Shown here: positions 50,078 through 59,082 of the stretch, one piece after another
Numbering within the stretch: the first letter of the stretch is position 1
Layout of the letters: each line of letters starts with the position of its first letter
Source: Enterobacter sp. R4-368
GTDB taxonomy: Bacteria > Pseudomonadota > Gammaproteobacteria > Enterobacterales > Enterobacteriaceae
Length of the DNA stretch: 64,000 nucleotides
Direction of reading: 5' to 3'
Assembly: GCF_000410515.1 (NCBI RefSeq)
Contig: NC_021500.1
Location: 1,860,001 to 1,924,000, forward strand
The notes under the pieces: generated by a model
Told to the model about the DNA's origin: nothing
Database searches by the model: none
The model's input: only the letters and a program-made list of their open reading frames with translations
Position numbers and translations under genes: made by a program

Positions 50078-50619
50078 TAGCTGGCCTCTCTCATATGGCG
50101 GGTCAATTCAATCCGGTCGGACGGCACCAGACACTTCTGGCGCTTACACTCCGGGCAGGTTTCAAAACTTTCACGGTGCAGCTCTGCCCGGCTATCGCCG
50201 TTATGCGCCAGCAGCGCGATGGCGTAGTCGATCTCTTTCTGCACCGCGAATGGTCGGGCGCATTCGCGGCACTGGCACAGTTCAAAGCGCGACTGTTGCA
50301 GGAAATCCGCTTTGTTCCACACCGCCAGCTCATACTCCTGCGAAAGCGTGATAGCCGCCGTCGGGCACACTTCTTCGCAACGGGCGCAGAAAATGCAGCG
50401 CCCCAGGTTGAACTGCCACGCCAGCTCACCGGTGGCCAGATCGGTCTCCACCGACAGCGCATTCGACGGGCAGGCATTGACGCACGCCGCACAGCCAATG
50501 CACTGCTGCGGGTTGTGCTGCGGTTTGCCGCGAAAGTTTTTGTCGACCGGCACTGGCGACAGCGGGTAATCGCTGGTTGCCGTACCGGTTTTGATCACTT
50601 TTTTGATAAAGGTAAACAT
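50077..50619 (-). CDS. hycF: formate hydrogenlyase iron-sulfur subunit HycF
   Basis: The 180-aa NuoI-like ferredoxin subunit has two [4Fe-4S] motifs ([13 protein letters not shown] near residue 41 and [13 protein letters not shown] near 75). A C-terminal zinc/rubredoxin-like region has CQCRECARP and CPECKRQKC. It passes electrons from HycB to HycG. It sits 16 bp after hycE. Confidence 0.97.
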   Translation of the reverse strand: MFTFIKKVIKTGTATSDYPLSPVPVDKNFRGKPQHNPQQCIGCAACVNACPSNALSVETDLATGELAWQFNLGRCIFCARCEEVCPTAAITLSQEYELAVWNKADFLQQSRFELCQCRECARPFAVQKEIDYAIALLAHNGDSRAELHRESFETCPECKRQKCLVPSDRIELTRHMREAS

Positions 50620-50635
50620 CGCTACCGTTCCCCCC

Positions 50636-52348
50636 TCACGATTTCAACGGCGAGTTCTTACGCTCAACCCCGTAACGCTCCAGCTCTTTGTAAGCCACGA
50701 CCTTGCTTTTCTTCTTACGCACGTCCACCACCGTCATGCGGTCGGTGCATGAATAGCAGGGGTCGAGGCTGCCAATGATCAGCGGGGCGTCGGAAACCGT
50801 GTTGCCGCGCAGCATATAGCGCAGCGTCGGCCAGTTGGCGTATGTCGCCGCACGGCAGCGCCAGCGGTAAAGTTTCTGGTTATCGCCGGTCATGCTCCAG
50901 TGGATGTCATCTCCGCGAGGCGCTTCAGAGAAACCGAGCGCGAAGCGGTGCGGAATGTAGGTAAAGCCTTCCACCATCAGCGGACCGCCAGGCAGGTTGT
51001 CGAGACCGTAATCGATCATATTGAGCGCGGTCAGCACTTCATTAATGCGTACTTTCAGACGTGAAATTACATCGCAGCCCTGTTCGGTGTGCACAGTCAT
51101 CGGCAGCAGGCCGTAACCGACAAACGGATGATCGGCGCGGGTATCGCGGGCGTGTCCGCTGGCGCGCACCATCGGGCCGACGTTACTGAAATCGCGGGCG
51201 ATTTGCGGGTCAAGGCGGCCAATACCCACGGTGCGCTGTTCAATGTTCGGCGTACTCATCAGCACATCGACCAGTTCAGTCACATCGCGACGCATCTGCT
51301 GCGCTAACTGGCGAGTCTGGATCATGTCCTCTTTCAACATGTCGCGACGGATACCGCCAATCAGGTTCAGACCGTAAGTTTTACGCGCCCCGGTGAGGAT
51401 TTCCGCCATTTTCATGGAGGCTTCGCGCACGCGGAAAAACTGCATAAACCCGGAATCAAAGCCGACAAAGTGACAGGCCAGACCGAGGTTGAGCAAGTGC
51501 GAGTGCAGGCGTTCCACTTCGAGCAAAATGGCGCGGATCATCTGCGCGCGTTCCGGCACCACAATGCCCATCGCGTTTTCAACCGAAGTGGTATAGGCCG
51601 TGCTGTGGGCAAAGCCGCAGATACCGCAGACGCGATCGGAAAGAAAAGTGACTTCGTTGTAACCCATGCGGGTTTCCGCCAGCTTCTCCATGCCACGATG
51701 GACGTAAAACATGCGGTAGTCGGCATCGACAATATTCTCGCCGTCAACAAACAGGCGGAAATGGCCCGGTTCGTCCGAGGTCACATGCAGCGGGCCAATC
51801 GGCACCACATTGTTTTTCTTATCGCCCAGCTCGTTAATGAACTCGTAGGTTTCCGCATCAGTGGTCGGCGCGGGACGCTGGCGATAGTCCATGCTGTCTT
51901 TACGCAGCGGGTAGAGTTCATCCGGCCAGTCATCCGGCAGCACCAGGCGGCGCTCATCCGGCAGACCCACCGGGATCAGGCCGTACATATCGCGCACTTC
52001 GCGCTCGCCCCACACCGCTGCCGGCACGCGCGGCGTTACCGACGGGTATTCCGCTTTCAGCGCGTCCACTTCCACACGCACCGTGATCCAGCACTTCACG
52101 CCCTGCTCCATCGACAGCACGTAATAAACGGCGAAATGGCCGTTCAGCTTGCGTTCGTCATTGCCAAACAACACCGAAAGCCAGCCGCCCTGCTGATAGT
52201 AAAGGTACTCCACGACTTCCGGCAGGTAGTTCACTTTGACGGTGACCGTTATCTGGTCTTTGGTCTGCCACGCTTCATCCAGCACCACCCCGGGAAATTT
52301 CTCGTGCAGGGCAGCAAGATAGTGTTGACCGATTTTTTCTTCAGACAT
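50636..52348 (-). CDS. hycE: hydrogenase 3 large subunit HycE
   Basis: The 570-aa precursor combines a NuoC-like N-terminal part with the NuoD-like NiFe catalytic part. The nickel ligands are in DRVCGICGFAHS near residue 241 and DPCYSCTDR near 531. HycI should cleave after that last Arg, removing the tail that begins MTVVDVRKKKSK. It reduces protons to H2 with electrons from formate. I start at the ATG at 52348; an upstream in-frame TTG is less likely. Confidence 0.98.
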   Translation of the reverse strand: MSEEKIGQHYLAALHEKFPGVVLDEAWQTKDQITVTVKVNYLPEVVEYLYYQQGGWLSVLFGNDERKLNGHFAVYYVLSMEQGVKCWITVRVEVDALKAEYPSVTPRVPAAVWGEREVRDMYGLIPVGLPDERRLVLPDDWPDELYPLRKDSMDYRQRPAPTTDAETYEFINELGDKKNNVVPIGPLHVTSDEPGHFRLFVDGENIVDADYRMFYVHRGMEKLAETRMGYNEVTFLSDRVCGICGFAHSTAYTTSVENAMGIVVPERAQMIRAILLEVERLHSHLLNLGLACHFVGFDSGFMQFFRVREASMKMAEILTGARKTYGLNLIGGIRRDMLKEDMIQTRQLAQQMRRDVTELVDVLMSTPNIEQRTVGIGRLDPQIARDFSNVGPMVRASGHARDTRADHPFVGYGLLPMTVHTEQGCDVISRLKVRINEVLTALNMIDYGLDNLPGGPLMVEGFTYIPHRFALGFSEAPRGDDIHWSMTGDNQKLYRWRCRAATYANWPTLRYMLRGNTVSDAPLIIGSLDPCYSCTDRMTVVDVRKKKSKVVAYKELERYGVERKNSPLKS

Positions 52349-52360
52349 GCTCAAACTCTC

Positions 52361-53287
52361 TTAATACGTCGCCAGCAAGGAGACGAAGGCTAAAAAGGCG
52401 ACGCCGAAACCGGCCCAGGTTACGCGCGATGTGGCAACAAAACGCAGACGCGCCATGCTGTTCTCAAACAGGGCGATAATCAGCACGCCAGCGACCAGTT
52501 TCACCACGGCGATCGCCAGCGCCAGCAGCAAACCGGCGGCGCTAAAAGTGGTCATTTGCCCCCAGGGCAGAAACACGCCAACAAACAGTTGCAGCACCAC
52601 CAGTTGTTTCAGGATGATGCCCCACTTCAGCACCGCGAAACCGCTGCCGCTGTACTCAGACAGCGGCCCTTCCTGCAACTCCTGCTCCGCTTCCGCGAGA
52701 TCAAACGGCAGTTTGCCCATTTCGATAAAGGTGGCGAACGCGCAGGCGCAGAGCGCCAGCAACAGAGGAATGCTGCGAGAGAGCGGCCAGTGATACACGG
52801 TATTGGTGATGTGGCTGATGTGCGTGGAACCGGCGACCAGCGCCGCCACCCACAGACCAAGCAGCAAAATCGGCTCGACCAGCACGCCGAGCATCGCTTC
52901 GCGGCTCGCACCAAGGCCGGTAAACGGGCTGCCGGTATCAAGCCCGGCGATGGCAAAGAAAAAGCGGGCAATAGCGAACAGGTAAATCAGGGTGATCAGA
53001 TCGCCAAGTTCCGGTAGCGGTGAGGCGACCGTCACCACCGGTAACGCGGTCGCGACGGTCAGCATGACGCCCACCATCACAAACGGCGTCAGGCGAAATA
53101 CCCAGCCAGACGCCGCCGGAGCAATACTTTGCCGCCCCAGCAGTTTCAGCAGATCGCGGTATTCCTGCAGCACGCCCGGCCCGCGCCGGTTGTGCAAACG
53201 CGCACGCGCCACGCGGCTGATGCCGGAAAGCAGCGGCGCTGCGGCAAACAACACCAGCGCCTGTAGTAAAGCAAACAGAAAACTCAT
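52361..53287 (-). CDS. hycD: formate hydrogenlyase membrane subunit HycD
   Basis: The 308-aa NuoH-like inner-membrane protein has about eight membrane segments. The family motif RARLHNRRGPGVLQEYRDL is near residue 28 and FDLAEAEQELQEG near 194. It anchors the soluble arm (HycB-G) to the membrane and, with HycC, may couple H2 production to ion movement. It lies between hycC and hycE with short gaps. Confidence 0.97.
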   Translation of the reverse strand: MSFLFALLQALVLFAAAPLLSGISRVARARLHNRRGPGVLQEYRDLLKLLGRQSIAPAASGWVFRLTPFVMVGVMLTVATALPVVTVASPLPELGDLITLIYLFAIARFFFAIAGLDTGSPFTGLGASREAMLGVLVEPILLLGLWVAALVAGSTHISHITNTVYHWPLSRSIPLLLALCACAFATFIEMGKLPFDLAEAEQELQEGPLSEYSGSGFAVLKWGIILKQLVVLQLFVGVFLPWGQMTTFSAAGLLLALAIAVVKLVAGVLIIALFENSMARLRFVATSRVTWAGFGVAFLAFVSLLATY

Positions 53288-53289
53288 TA

Positions 53290-55104
53290 TCAGGCTCCTC
53301 GTGAAATCACCACTACCACCAGCACCGCCAGCTCAATCAGCGCCAGCCGACGAAACAGCACCGGCGCGCTATCACCGTGCCAGCCGGGAACAGGAAGCCG
53401 GGGCTCCAGCCATTTCCGCAGTTTCAGCACCGGGGCAAAAGCCGCTTTCACCGGCATGGCGAAACCATGCGCGGTAATCACCATTGATCCTTCGTGATCG
53501 TAACCGCACACCCAGGCGCTACCGCGACGGCGGGCAGGCAGGCGATCGCCTTTAAACAGCATCATCAGCAGTAACGGCAGCAGCGGCGTGGCAATCAGCA
53601 ACAGCGCGATCATCGGCTGCGACACCACGGTGTTTGCCGTTTGCAGCGGCAACGGTACAGCGGCAAACAGACGCGGCATCAGCCACGGCGCGGCAACACC
53701 ACCGATAACGCAGCAAATGGCCAGCGCGGCGACCACACCAGTCATTAACCAGGGAATGGAGCGCGGGTTTTCCGCCTGAGCGCTACGCGGCGCGCCAAGA
53801 AAAGTGACGCCATAGACTTTCGCCATGCACATCACCGCCAGCGCGCCGGTAATCGCCAGACCAACCGCCAGCAGCGGCCCCAGCAGTTGCAGCAGGAAAT
53901 GACCACTGGCGCTTAAACCAAAGAAGGATTGATAAATCGCCCACTCACCGGCAAAACCGTTGAGCGGCGGCAGCGCCGCCATCGCCATCAGCCCGACCAG
54001 CATTGCCAGCGAGATAACCGGCATCTTTTTACCGATACCGCCGAGTTTTTCGATATCGCGATAACCGGTGCCAAACCACAGCGTGCCCGCGCCGAGGAAC
54101 AGCGTGCTTTTAAACAGGCTATGGTTGAAAAGGTGATACAGGCCGCCGGTCAGCCCCAGCGCCAGCAGCACAGGTTGTTGCAGCGCAAGGCCGGTGACGC
54201 CAGCGCCAAGGCCGAGCAGAATAATGCCGATGTTCTCCAGCGTGTGGTACGCCAGCAGGCGCTGGATGTTGTGTTCCATCAGCGCATACAGCCCGCCAAT
54301 AAAGGCGGTAATAATGCCAAATACCAGCAGCGCAATGCCCCACCACAGCGGCGGTTGGCCGCCGAGCAGCGAAAGGCTCAAAATGCCGAACAAGCCGATT
54401 TTCATCACCACCGCGGAAAACAGCGCCGCCGCCGGTGCGGGTGCAGTGGCGTGCGCCTGCGGCACCCAGGCATGCAGCGGAATGATCCCGGCCAGCAGGC
54501 CAAAACCGATCACGCCGAGCAGCCAGATGTCACTGCCGAGCGCATGCGTACCGAGCAGTGCAAAATCCAGCGTCTGGTAACGCTGCCACAGCAGCCAGCA
54601 GGCCACCGCCAGCAGGACCGTACCGCAGCGGCCCATGACAAACCACAGCTTGCCGGATTTGCTACAGCCGGTCAGAAATACCGCGCTCAGCGCCATAATT
54701 TCCGCCATGATCACCAGCGCGCCGAAGTTTGCCGCGCTCACCGCGCACAGCGCGGCGACCAGCAGTAAGTTCATCAGCAGACCGTTGGCTTTCACCGCAT
54801 CATGGCGATGCCAGTCAATGGAGAACAGGCTAACAAAACCGCCGCAAACGCCGAGCGTGATCAGCCATACGGCGCTGAGCGGCGTGACCAGGACGTGATA
54901 TTCAATCAACGGCAGCGTGCCGCTCACGGTGACAGCGTCTGTTAATGCCATCACGCCGCAGGCCGCCGCCATTGCACAGCCGATAGCGCCGCCAAGCCCG
55001 GAAAAGAGACCGCTTAACACTTTGAACGGCATAAACAGATAGGCCAGCATGGCTGCGCAGGTAAGTACTGCAACAGCAGCGCTTAACAAAGAGAGGATAG
55101 TCAT
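53290..55104 (-). CDS. hycC: formate hydrogenlyase membrane subunit HycC
   Basis: The 604-aa NuoL/M-like antiporter-type subunit (E. coli 608) has about 14-16 hydrophobic segments. Key charged residues typical of the family lie in MAEIMALSAVF (membrane Glu) and the Lys/His region KIGLFGILSL…LLAYHTLENIG. It is the large membrane subunit of formate hydrogenlyase. Its ATG overlaps the hycB stop (ATGA). Confidence 0.97.
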   Translation of the reverse strand: MTILSLLSAAVAVLTCAAMLAYLFMPFKVLSGLFSGLGGAIGCAMAAACGVMALTDAVTVSGTLPLIEYHVLVTPLSAVWLITLGVCGGFVSLFSIDWHRHDAVKANGLLMNLLLVAALCAVSAANFGALVIMAEIMALSAVFLTGCSKSGKLWFVMGRCGTVLLAVACWLLWQRYQTLDFALLGTHALGSDIWLLGVIGFGLLAGIIPLHAWVPQAHATAPAPAAALFSAVVMKIGLFGILSLSLLGGQPPLWWGIALLVFGIITAFIGGLYALMEHNIQRLLAYHTLENIGIILLGLGAGVTGLALQQPVLLALGLTGGLYHLFNHSLFKSTLFLGAGTLWFGTGYRDIEKLGGIGKKMPVISLAMLVGLMAMAALPPLNGFAGEWAIYQSFFGLSASGHFLLQLLGPLLAVGLAITGALAVMCMAKVYGVTFLGAPRSAQAENPRSIPWLMTGVVAALAICCVIGGVAAPWLMPRLFAAVPLPLQTANTVVSQPMIALLLIATPLLPLLLMMLFKGDRLPARRRGSAWVCGYDHEGSMVITAHGFAMPVKAAFAPVLKLRKWLEPRLPVPGWHGDSAPVLFRRLALIELAVLVVVVISRGA

Positions 55105-55709
55105 TTCGCGCTCCGGTTTAGCTGCGTATACAGCGATAAATCGCCGTAATCCGTGTTGAGGGTTTGCTCGCGTTTGCGACGGCTGGCTCTGGCGATATCC
55201 CGGTTATTGACCAAATGCAGCGCTTTGGTCGGGCACATCCGCACACAGGCCGGGCCTTCGGCATCGAAGTGGCAGAGATCGCACTTCACCGCAATTGCCC
55301 GCACGCCGGGCACCCAATCCAGCAACGTGCTGACACGCGCCGACGCAGGCGGCGCAGCGGGCGCTTTGGGCGAGTTAACATTGGCGGGAATATCCAGCGG
55401 GCGGCTACCGGAAAACTCAATCGCGCCGAAAGGACACGCAATCGCGCACAGCTTGCAGCTGACGCACAGGCTTTCATTTAACTGCACCGCGCCATCAACG
55501 CGGTTGATCGCGTTCACCGGACAAACGCCCGCACAGGGCGCGTCTTCACAGTGGTGGCACTGCTGCGGCGCGGACTCTTTTTCGCTGCGCATCACACGCA
55601 GCCGCGGCATCGCCTGCAGGCCATGCGCACGGTGCGTTTCGGCGCAGGCAGCCTCGCAGGTATGGCATCCAATACATAACGCCGAATCGGCAATTACAAA
55701 ACGGTTCAC
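55101..55709 (-). CDS. hycB: formate hydrogenlyase electron-transfer subunit HycB
   Basis: The 202-aa four-cluster ferredoxin carries electrons from formate dehydrogenase H to HycF. Cysteine groups are CIGCHTCEAAC, CHHCEDAPCAGVC, CVSCKLCAIAC and CDLCHFDAEGPACVRMC. I take the GTG at 55709 (VNRFVIADS) because GAGGA precedes it and it matches E. coli HycB (203 aa); 14 further upstream codons are not conserved. The gap to hycA (55710-55806) contains candidate FhlA sites. Confidence 0.96.
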   Translation of the reverse strand: MNRFVIADSALCIGCHTCEAACAETHRAHGLQAMPRLRVMRSEKESAPQQCHHCEDAPCAGVCPVNAINRVDGAVQLNESLCVSCKLCAIACPFGAIEFSGSRPLDIPANVNSPKAPAAPPASARVSTLLDWVPGVRAIAVKCDLCHFDAEGPACVRMCPTKALHLVNNRDIARASRRKREQTLNTDYGDLSLYTQLNRSAK

Positions 55710-55776
55710 CAGCAAATCCTCAGGTGATTCACCCTGGTTACGGGCGGTCATTTATGACGAAACGTGTCGCGCTATG

Positions 55777-55799
55777 TGTCACTTCGACACATGTCGACA
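55777..55799. promoter_or_regulatory. candidate FhlA sites between hycA and hycB
   Basis: TGTCACTTCGACA (55777-55789) and TGTCGACA (55792-55799) sit in the short gap between hycA and hycB. The same pair in the same order recurs between hycA and hypA. In E. coli FhlA is known to bind a hycA-hycB intergenic site. Confidence 0.6.
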
Positions 55800-55806
55800 C
55801 CCAAAC

Positions 55807-56274
55807 TCAGGCCAGCGCAGGCGCGTGCGCGTGGCTGACAAGCGTGGTGAGATTGACCGGCGTATCCGCTTCCATTGCGGCATACAGGTTGTCGTAAACG
55901 GCGGCGATTTTGCCGAGATAATGCTCCAGCACTTTTTCACGATCGCGCACGCTGAACGCGCCATCGACCTTGCCATCGCTGGAGAGCTGCGCTTTGGCAA
56001 TCACGCGTCGCTCGTCGCTCTCTTTATTGGCAATCGCATATTCAATGGTGTGACCGTTAAAGCCGCCGGTCAGGGTGATATAAACCGTGAAGTGTTCGAA
56101 CAGCACAAAGCAGAGTTGCTGTTCCGGCGCACAGCCGATAGCGTGATGCAACCGCGCTCTGGAGAGCGTAACGCCCTGAACTAACGCGTTACAGTAGCTT
56201 CGCCACTCTTCCTGCAGGCGGTGATGCCGCCCGGCAATATAATCTGCCTTTTCGCTAATTTCCCAAATCGTCAT
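55807..56274 (-). CDS. hycA: formate hydrogenlyase regulator HycA
   Basis: The 155-aa product (E. coli 153) is the negative regulator that counteracts FhlA activation of the formate regulon. It starts MTIWEISEKADYIAGRHHRLQEEW. No DNA-binding motif is evident, in line with an anti-activator role. It is the first gene of the hyc operon and diverges from hypA across a 200-bp region with two sigma-54 promoters. Confidence 0.95.
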   Translation of the reverse strand: MTIWEISEKADYIAGRHHRLQEEWRSYCNALVQGVTLSRARLHHAIGCAPEQQLCFVLFEHFTVYITLTGGFNGHTIEYAIANKESDERRVIAKAQLSSDGKVDGAFSVRDREKVLEHYLGKIAAVYDNLYAAMEADTPVNLTTLVSHAHAPALA

Positions 56275-56312
56275 GTTTGCTTACCCGGTTAATGAAAAAC
56301 AACGGCGGTAAA

Positions 56313-56327
56313 GCATCATCCATGCCA
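56313..56327 (-). promoter_or_regulatory. sigma-54 promoter of the hyc operon
   Basis: On the minus strand TGGCATGGATGATGC has GG and GC 10 bases apart, 38 bp before the hycA start. Confidence 0.8.
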
Positions 56328-56383
56328 AAATTTAACCCATTGATTTAAAAGAAAATAAAAACAAAACGCTCACCCTTTCGACG

Positions 56384-56405
56384 TGTCATCTCGACATTGT
56401 CGACA
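56384..56405. promoter_or_regulatory. candidate FhlA enhancer between hycA and hypA
   Basis: TGTCATCTCGACA (56384-56396) and TGTCGACA (56398-56405), followed by ATCGTCACCGTGTCA. The site lies between the two divergent -24/-12 promoters and could serve both. Confidence 0.65.
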
Positions 56406-56429
56406 TCGTCACCGTGTCAAAACGCGGAA

Positions 56430-56445
56430 TGGCACTCTTATTGCA
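56430..56445 (+). promoter_or_regulatory. sigma-54 promoter of the hyp operon
   Basis: TGGCACTCTTATTGCA matches the -24/-12 consensus TGGCAC-N5-TTGCA exactly, 29 bp before hypA. Confidence 0.93.
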
Positions 56446-56474
56446 TTAAGGGCGCAAAGTCATCAGGAGGCGTT

Positions 56475-56822
56475 ATGCACGAAATCACCCTCTGCCAGCG
56501 TGCGCTGGAAATTATCGAACAACAGGCGTCAGCAAACGGCGCGCGCCGGGTCACCGGCGTGTGGCTGAAAGTCGGCGCATTTTCTTGTGTAGAAACGGAA
56601 GCTTTAACGTTTTGTTTTGATCTGGTTTGCCGCGGCAGCCGGGCGGAAGGCTGTACACTGCACATCGAACAACAACAGGCGGAATGCTGGTGCGAGTCCT
56701 GCCAACAGTATGTGACGTTACTTACCCAGCGAGTGCGCCGCTGCCCGCAGTGCCACAGCGACCAGTTGCAGATTGTCGCCGATGACGGCATGCAAATTCA
56801 GCGACTGGAAATTGAGGAGTAA
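56475..56822 (+). CDS. hypA: hydrogenase nickel-insertion protein HypA
   Basis: The 115-aa zinc/nickel protein helps HypB deliver Ni to HycE. The N-terminal MHEITL supplies the Ni-binding His2, and the zinc site is CWCESC…CPQC (about residues 72-92). The ATG at 56475 follows CAGGAGG. An upstream open frame of 26 codons covers the sigma-54 promoter and is not coding. hypB starts three bases after the stop. Confidence 0.96.
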   Translation: MHEITLCQRALEIIEQQASANGARRVTGVWLKVGAFSCVETEALTFCFDLVCRGSRAEGCTLHIEQQQAECWCESCQQYVTLLTQRVRRCPQCHSDQLQIVADDGMQIQRLEIEE

Positions 56823-56825
56823 ACA

Positions 56826-57698
56826 ATGTGTACAACATGTGGTTGTCAGGACGGTAACCTTTATATCGAGGGTGACGAACATAACCCGCACTCGGCGTTT
56901 CGCGGTGCACCGTTCTCCCCAGCCGCTCGCCCGGCGCTGAAAATCACCGGTATCAAAACCGACGATTTTCGTCCCACGCAACTGGAACACGGCGACCTGC
57001 ATTATGGTCACGGTGAAGCCGGTACCCACGCGCCAGGTATGAGCCAGCGCCGGATGGTGGAGGTGGAAATCGACGTGCTGGAGAAAAACAACCAAATCGC
57101 CGCCCGCAACCGCGCCCGTTTCGCCGCTTCGCAACACCTGGTGCTCAACCTGGTCTCCAGCCCCGGCTCCGGCAAAACCACCCTCCTTACCGAAACCCTT
57201 AAACGCCTGAAAGCGCGCGTCCCTTGCGCGGTGATTGAAGGCGATCAGCAAACCGTTAACGATGCCGCACGCATTCGCGCGACCGGCACGCCGGCGATTC
57301 AGGTTAACACCGGCAAGGGCTGCCATCTTGATGCGCAGATGATTGCCGACGCCGCACCGCGACTGGCGCTGGAAAATCGCGGCATTCTGTTTATCGAAAA
57401 CGTCGGCAACCTGGTGTGCCCGGCGGGTTTCGATCTTGGCGAGCGTCATAAAGTGGCGGTGCTGTCGGTGACAGAAGGCGAAGACAAGCCGCTGAAATAC
57501 CCGCATATGTTCGCCGCTGCCTCACTGATGCTGCTCAATAAAGTGGATTTGCTGCCCTACCTCGATTTTAACGTCGAGCAATGCATCGCTTATGCCCGTG
57601 AAGTGAACCCGACCATTGAAATCATGCTGATTTCAGCCACCAAAGGCGACGGGATGGACGCCTGGCTTGACTGGCTGGAGACGCAACGATGTGTATAG
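56826..57698 (+). CDS. hypB: hydrogenase nickel-incorporation GTPase HypB
   Basis: The 290-aa GTPase has an N-terminal metal motif MCTTCGC and a His-containing linker. The P-loop is [11 protein letters not shown] near residue 112, and the G-domain metal site is around [11 protein letters not shown] and [13 protein letters not shown] is near 237. It loads nickel into the large subunit together with HypA and SlyD. The 3' end overlaps hypC by 10 bases. Confidence 0.97.
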   Translation: MCTTCGCQDGNLYIEGDEHNPHSAFRGAPFSPAARPALKITGIKTDDFRPTQLEHGDLHYGHGEAGTHAPGMSQRRMVEVEIDVLEKNNQIAARNRARFAASQHLVLNLVSSPGSGKTTLLTETLKRLKARVPCAVIEGDQQTVNDAARIRATGTPAIQVNTGKGCHLDAQMIADAAPRLALENRGILFIENVGNLVCPAGFDLGERHKVAVLSVTEGEDKPLKYPHMFAAASLMLLNKVDLLPYLDFNVEQCIAYAREVNPTIEIMLISATKGDGMDAWLDWLETQRCV

Positions 57699-57961
57699 GC
57701 GTACCGGGGCAAATTTGCGCCATTGATGGCCTGCAAGCCAAAGTGGATGTCAGCGGCATTCAGCGCGATGTCGATTTAACGCTGGTCGGCAGCATCGACG
57801 AAAACGGTCAGTCACGCCTCGGCCAGTGGGTACTGGTGCATGTCGGCTTCGCGATGAGCGTGATTAACGAAGAAGAGGCGCTGGATACGCTGGCGGCGCT
57901 GCAAAACATGTTCGATGTCGAACCCGATGTCGGCGCGCTGCTTTACGGTGAGGAGAAATAA
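57689..57961 (+). CDS. hypC: hydrogenase maturation chaperone HypC
   Basis: The 90-aa OB-fold chaperone starts MCIGVPGQI. Its Cys2 binds the Fe(CN)2CO moiety on HypD and HycE. It carries the Fe group from HypD to the hydrogenase 3 large-subunit precursor. Its last base is the first base of hypD. Confidence 0.96.
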   Translation: MCIGVPGQICAIDGLQAKVDVSGIQRDVDLTLVGSIDENGQSRLGQWVLVHVGFAMSVINEEEALDTLAALQNMFDVEPDVGALLYGEEK

Positions 57962-59082
57962 TGCGTTTTGTCGATGAATATCGCGCCCCGGAACAGGTGA
58001 TGCAACTGATTGATCACCTGCGTGAACGGGCAGCGCACCTCTCTTACACCGCCGCGCGTCCGCTGCGCATTATGGAAGTGTGCGGCGGGCACACACACGC
58101 TATTTTCAAGTTTGGCCTCGACCAGCTACTGCCGGAAAACATTGAGTTTATTCACGGTCCCGGCTGCCCGGTCTGCGTGTTGCCGATGGGGCGAATTGAT
58201 ACCTGCGTGGAGATCGCTCAACACCCGGAGGTGATTTTCTGCACCTTTGGCGACGCCATTCGCGTGCCGGGGAAAAACGGCTCGCTGCTGCAGGCAAAAG
58301 CGCGCGGCGCGGATGTGCAGATTGTCTATTCACCAATGGATGCGCTGGCGCTGGCGGAAAAAAATCCGCAGCGCAAGGTGGTGTTTTTCGGCCTCGGGTT
58401 TGAAACCACCATGCCCGCCACCGCCATTACATTGCAGCAGGCAAAAGCCCGTAACCTCGATAACTTCTGGTTTTTCTGCCAGCACATCACGCTGATTCCA
58501 ACGTTGCGCAGCCTGCTGGAGCAGCCGGACAACGGCATCGACGCGTTTCTCGCGCCGGGTCATGTCAGTATGGTGATTGGCACCGACGCCTATACTTTCA
58601 TCGCCGATACTTATCAGCGCCCGCTGGTGGTCGCCGGTTTTGAACCGCTCGATCTGTTGCAGGGCGTGGTGATGCTGGTTGAGCAAAAAATTGCCGCCCA
58701 CAGTAAGGTGGAAAACCAGTATCGCCGCGTGGTGCCGGACGAAGGCAACCGGCTGGCGCAGGCCGCCATCGCCGAGGTGTTTACCGTACGCGGCAACAGT
58801 GAATGGCGCGGCCTGGGCATGATTGGCGAATCCGGCGTGCATCTGACGCCTGCATATCAGCGCTTTGACGCCGAAGCGCATTTTCGCCCGGAGGTACAGC
58901 AAGTGTATGACGATCCACGCGCCCGCTGCGGTGACGTGCTGACCGGCCGCTGTAAACCGCACCAGTGCCCGCTGTTCGGTAACACCTGTAACCCGCAAAG
59001 CGCGTTCGGCGCGCTGATGGTTTCATCGGAAGGTGCCTGCGCGGCCTGGTATCAATATCGTGCTCAGGAGTGTGAAGCATGA
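57961..59082 (+). CDS. hypD: Fe(CN)2CO assembly scaffold HypD
   Basis: The 373-aa scaffold builds the Fe(CN)2CO group with HypC and HypE. The conserved CGGHTH motif is near residue 41 and GPGCPVCVLP near 69. A C-terminal [4Fe-4S] region holds Cys residues in ARCGDVLTGRCKPHQCPLFGN-like order. The stop overlaps the hypE start (ATGA). Length equals E. coli HypD. Confidence 0.97.
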   Translation: MRFVDEYRAPEQVMQLIDHLRERAAHLSYTAARPLRIMEVCGGHTHAIFKFGLDQLLPENIEFIHGPGCPVCVLPMGRIDTCVEIAQHPEVIFCTFGDAIRVPGKNGSLLQAKARGADVQIVYSPMDALALAEKNPQRKVVFFGLGFETTMPATAITLQQAKARNLDNFWFFCQHITLIPTLRSLLEQPDNGIDAFLAPGHVSMVIGTDAYTFIADTYQRPLVVAGFEPLDLLQGVVMLVEQKIAAHSKVENQYRRVVPDEGNRLAQAAIAEVFTVRGNSEWRGLGMIGESGVHLTPAYQRFDAEAHFRPEVQQVYDDPRARCGDVLTGRCKPHQCPLFGNTCNPQSAFGALMVSSEGACAAWYQYRAQECEA

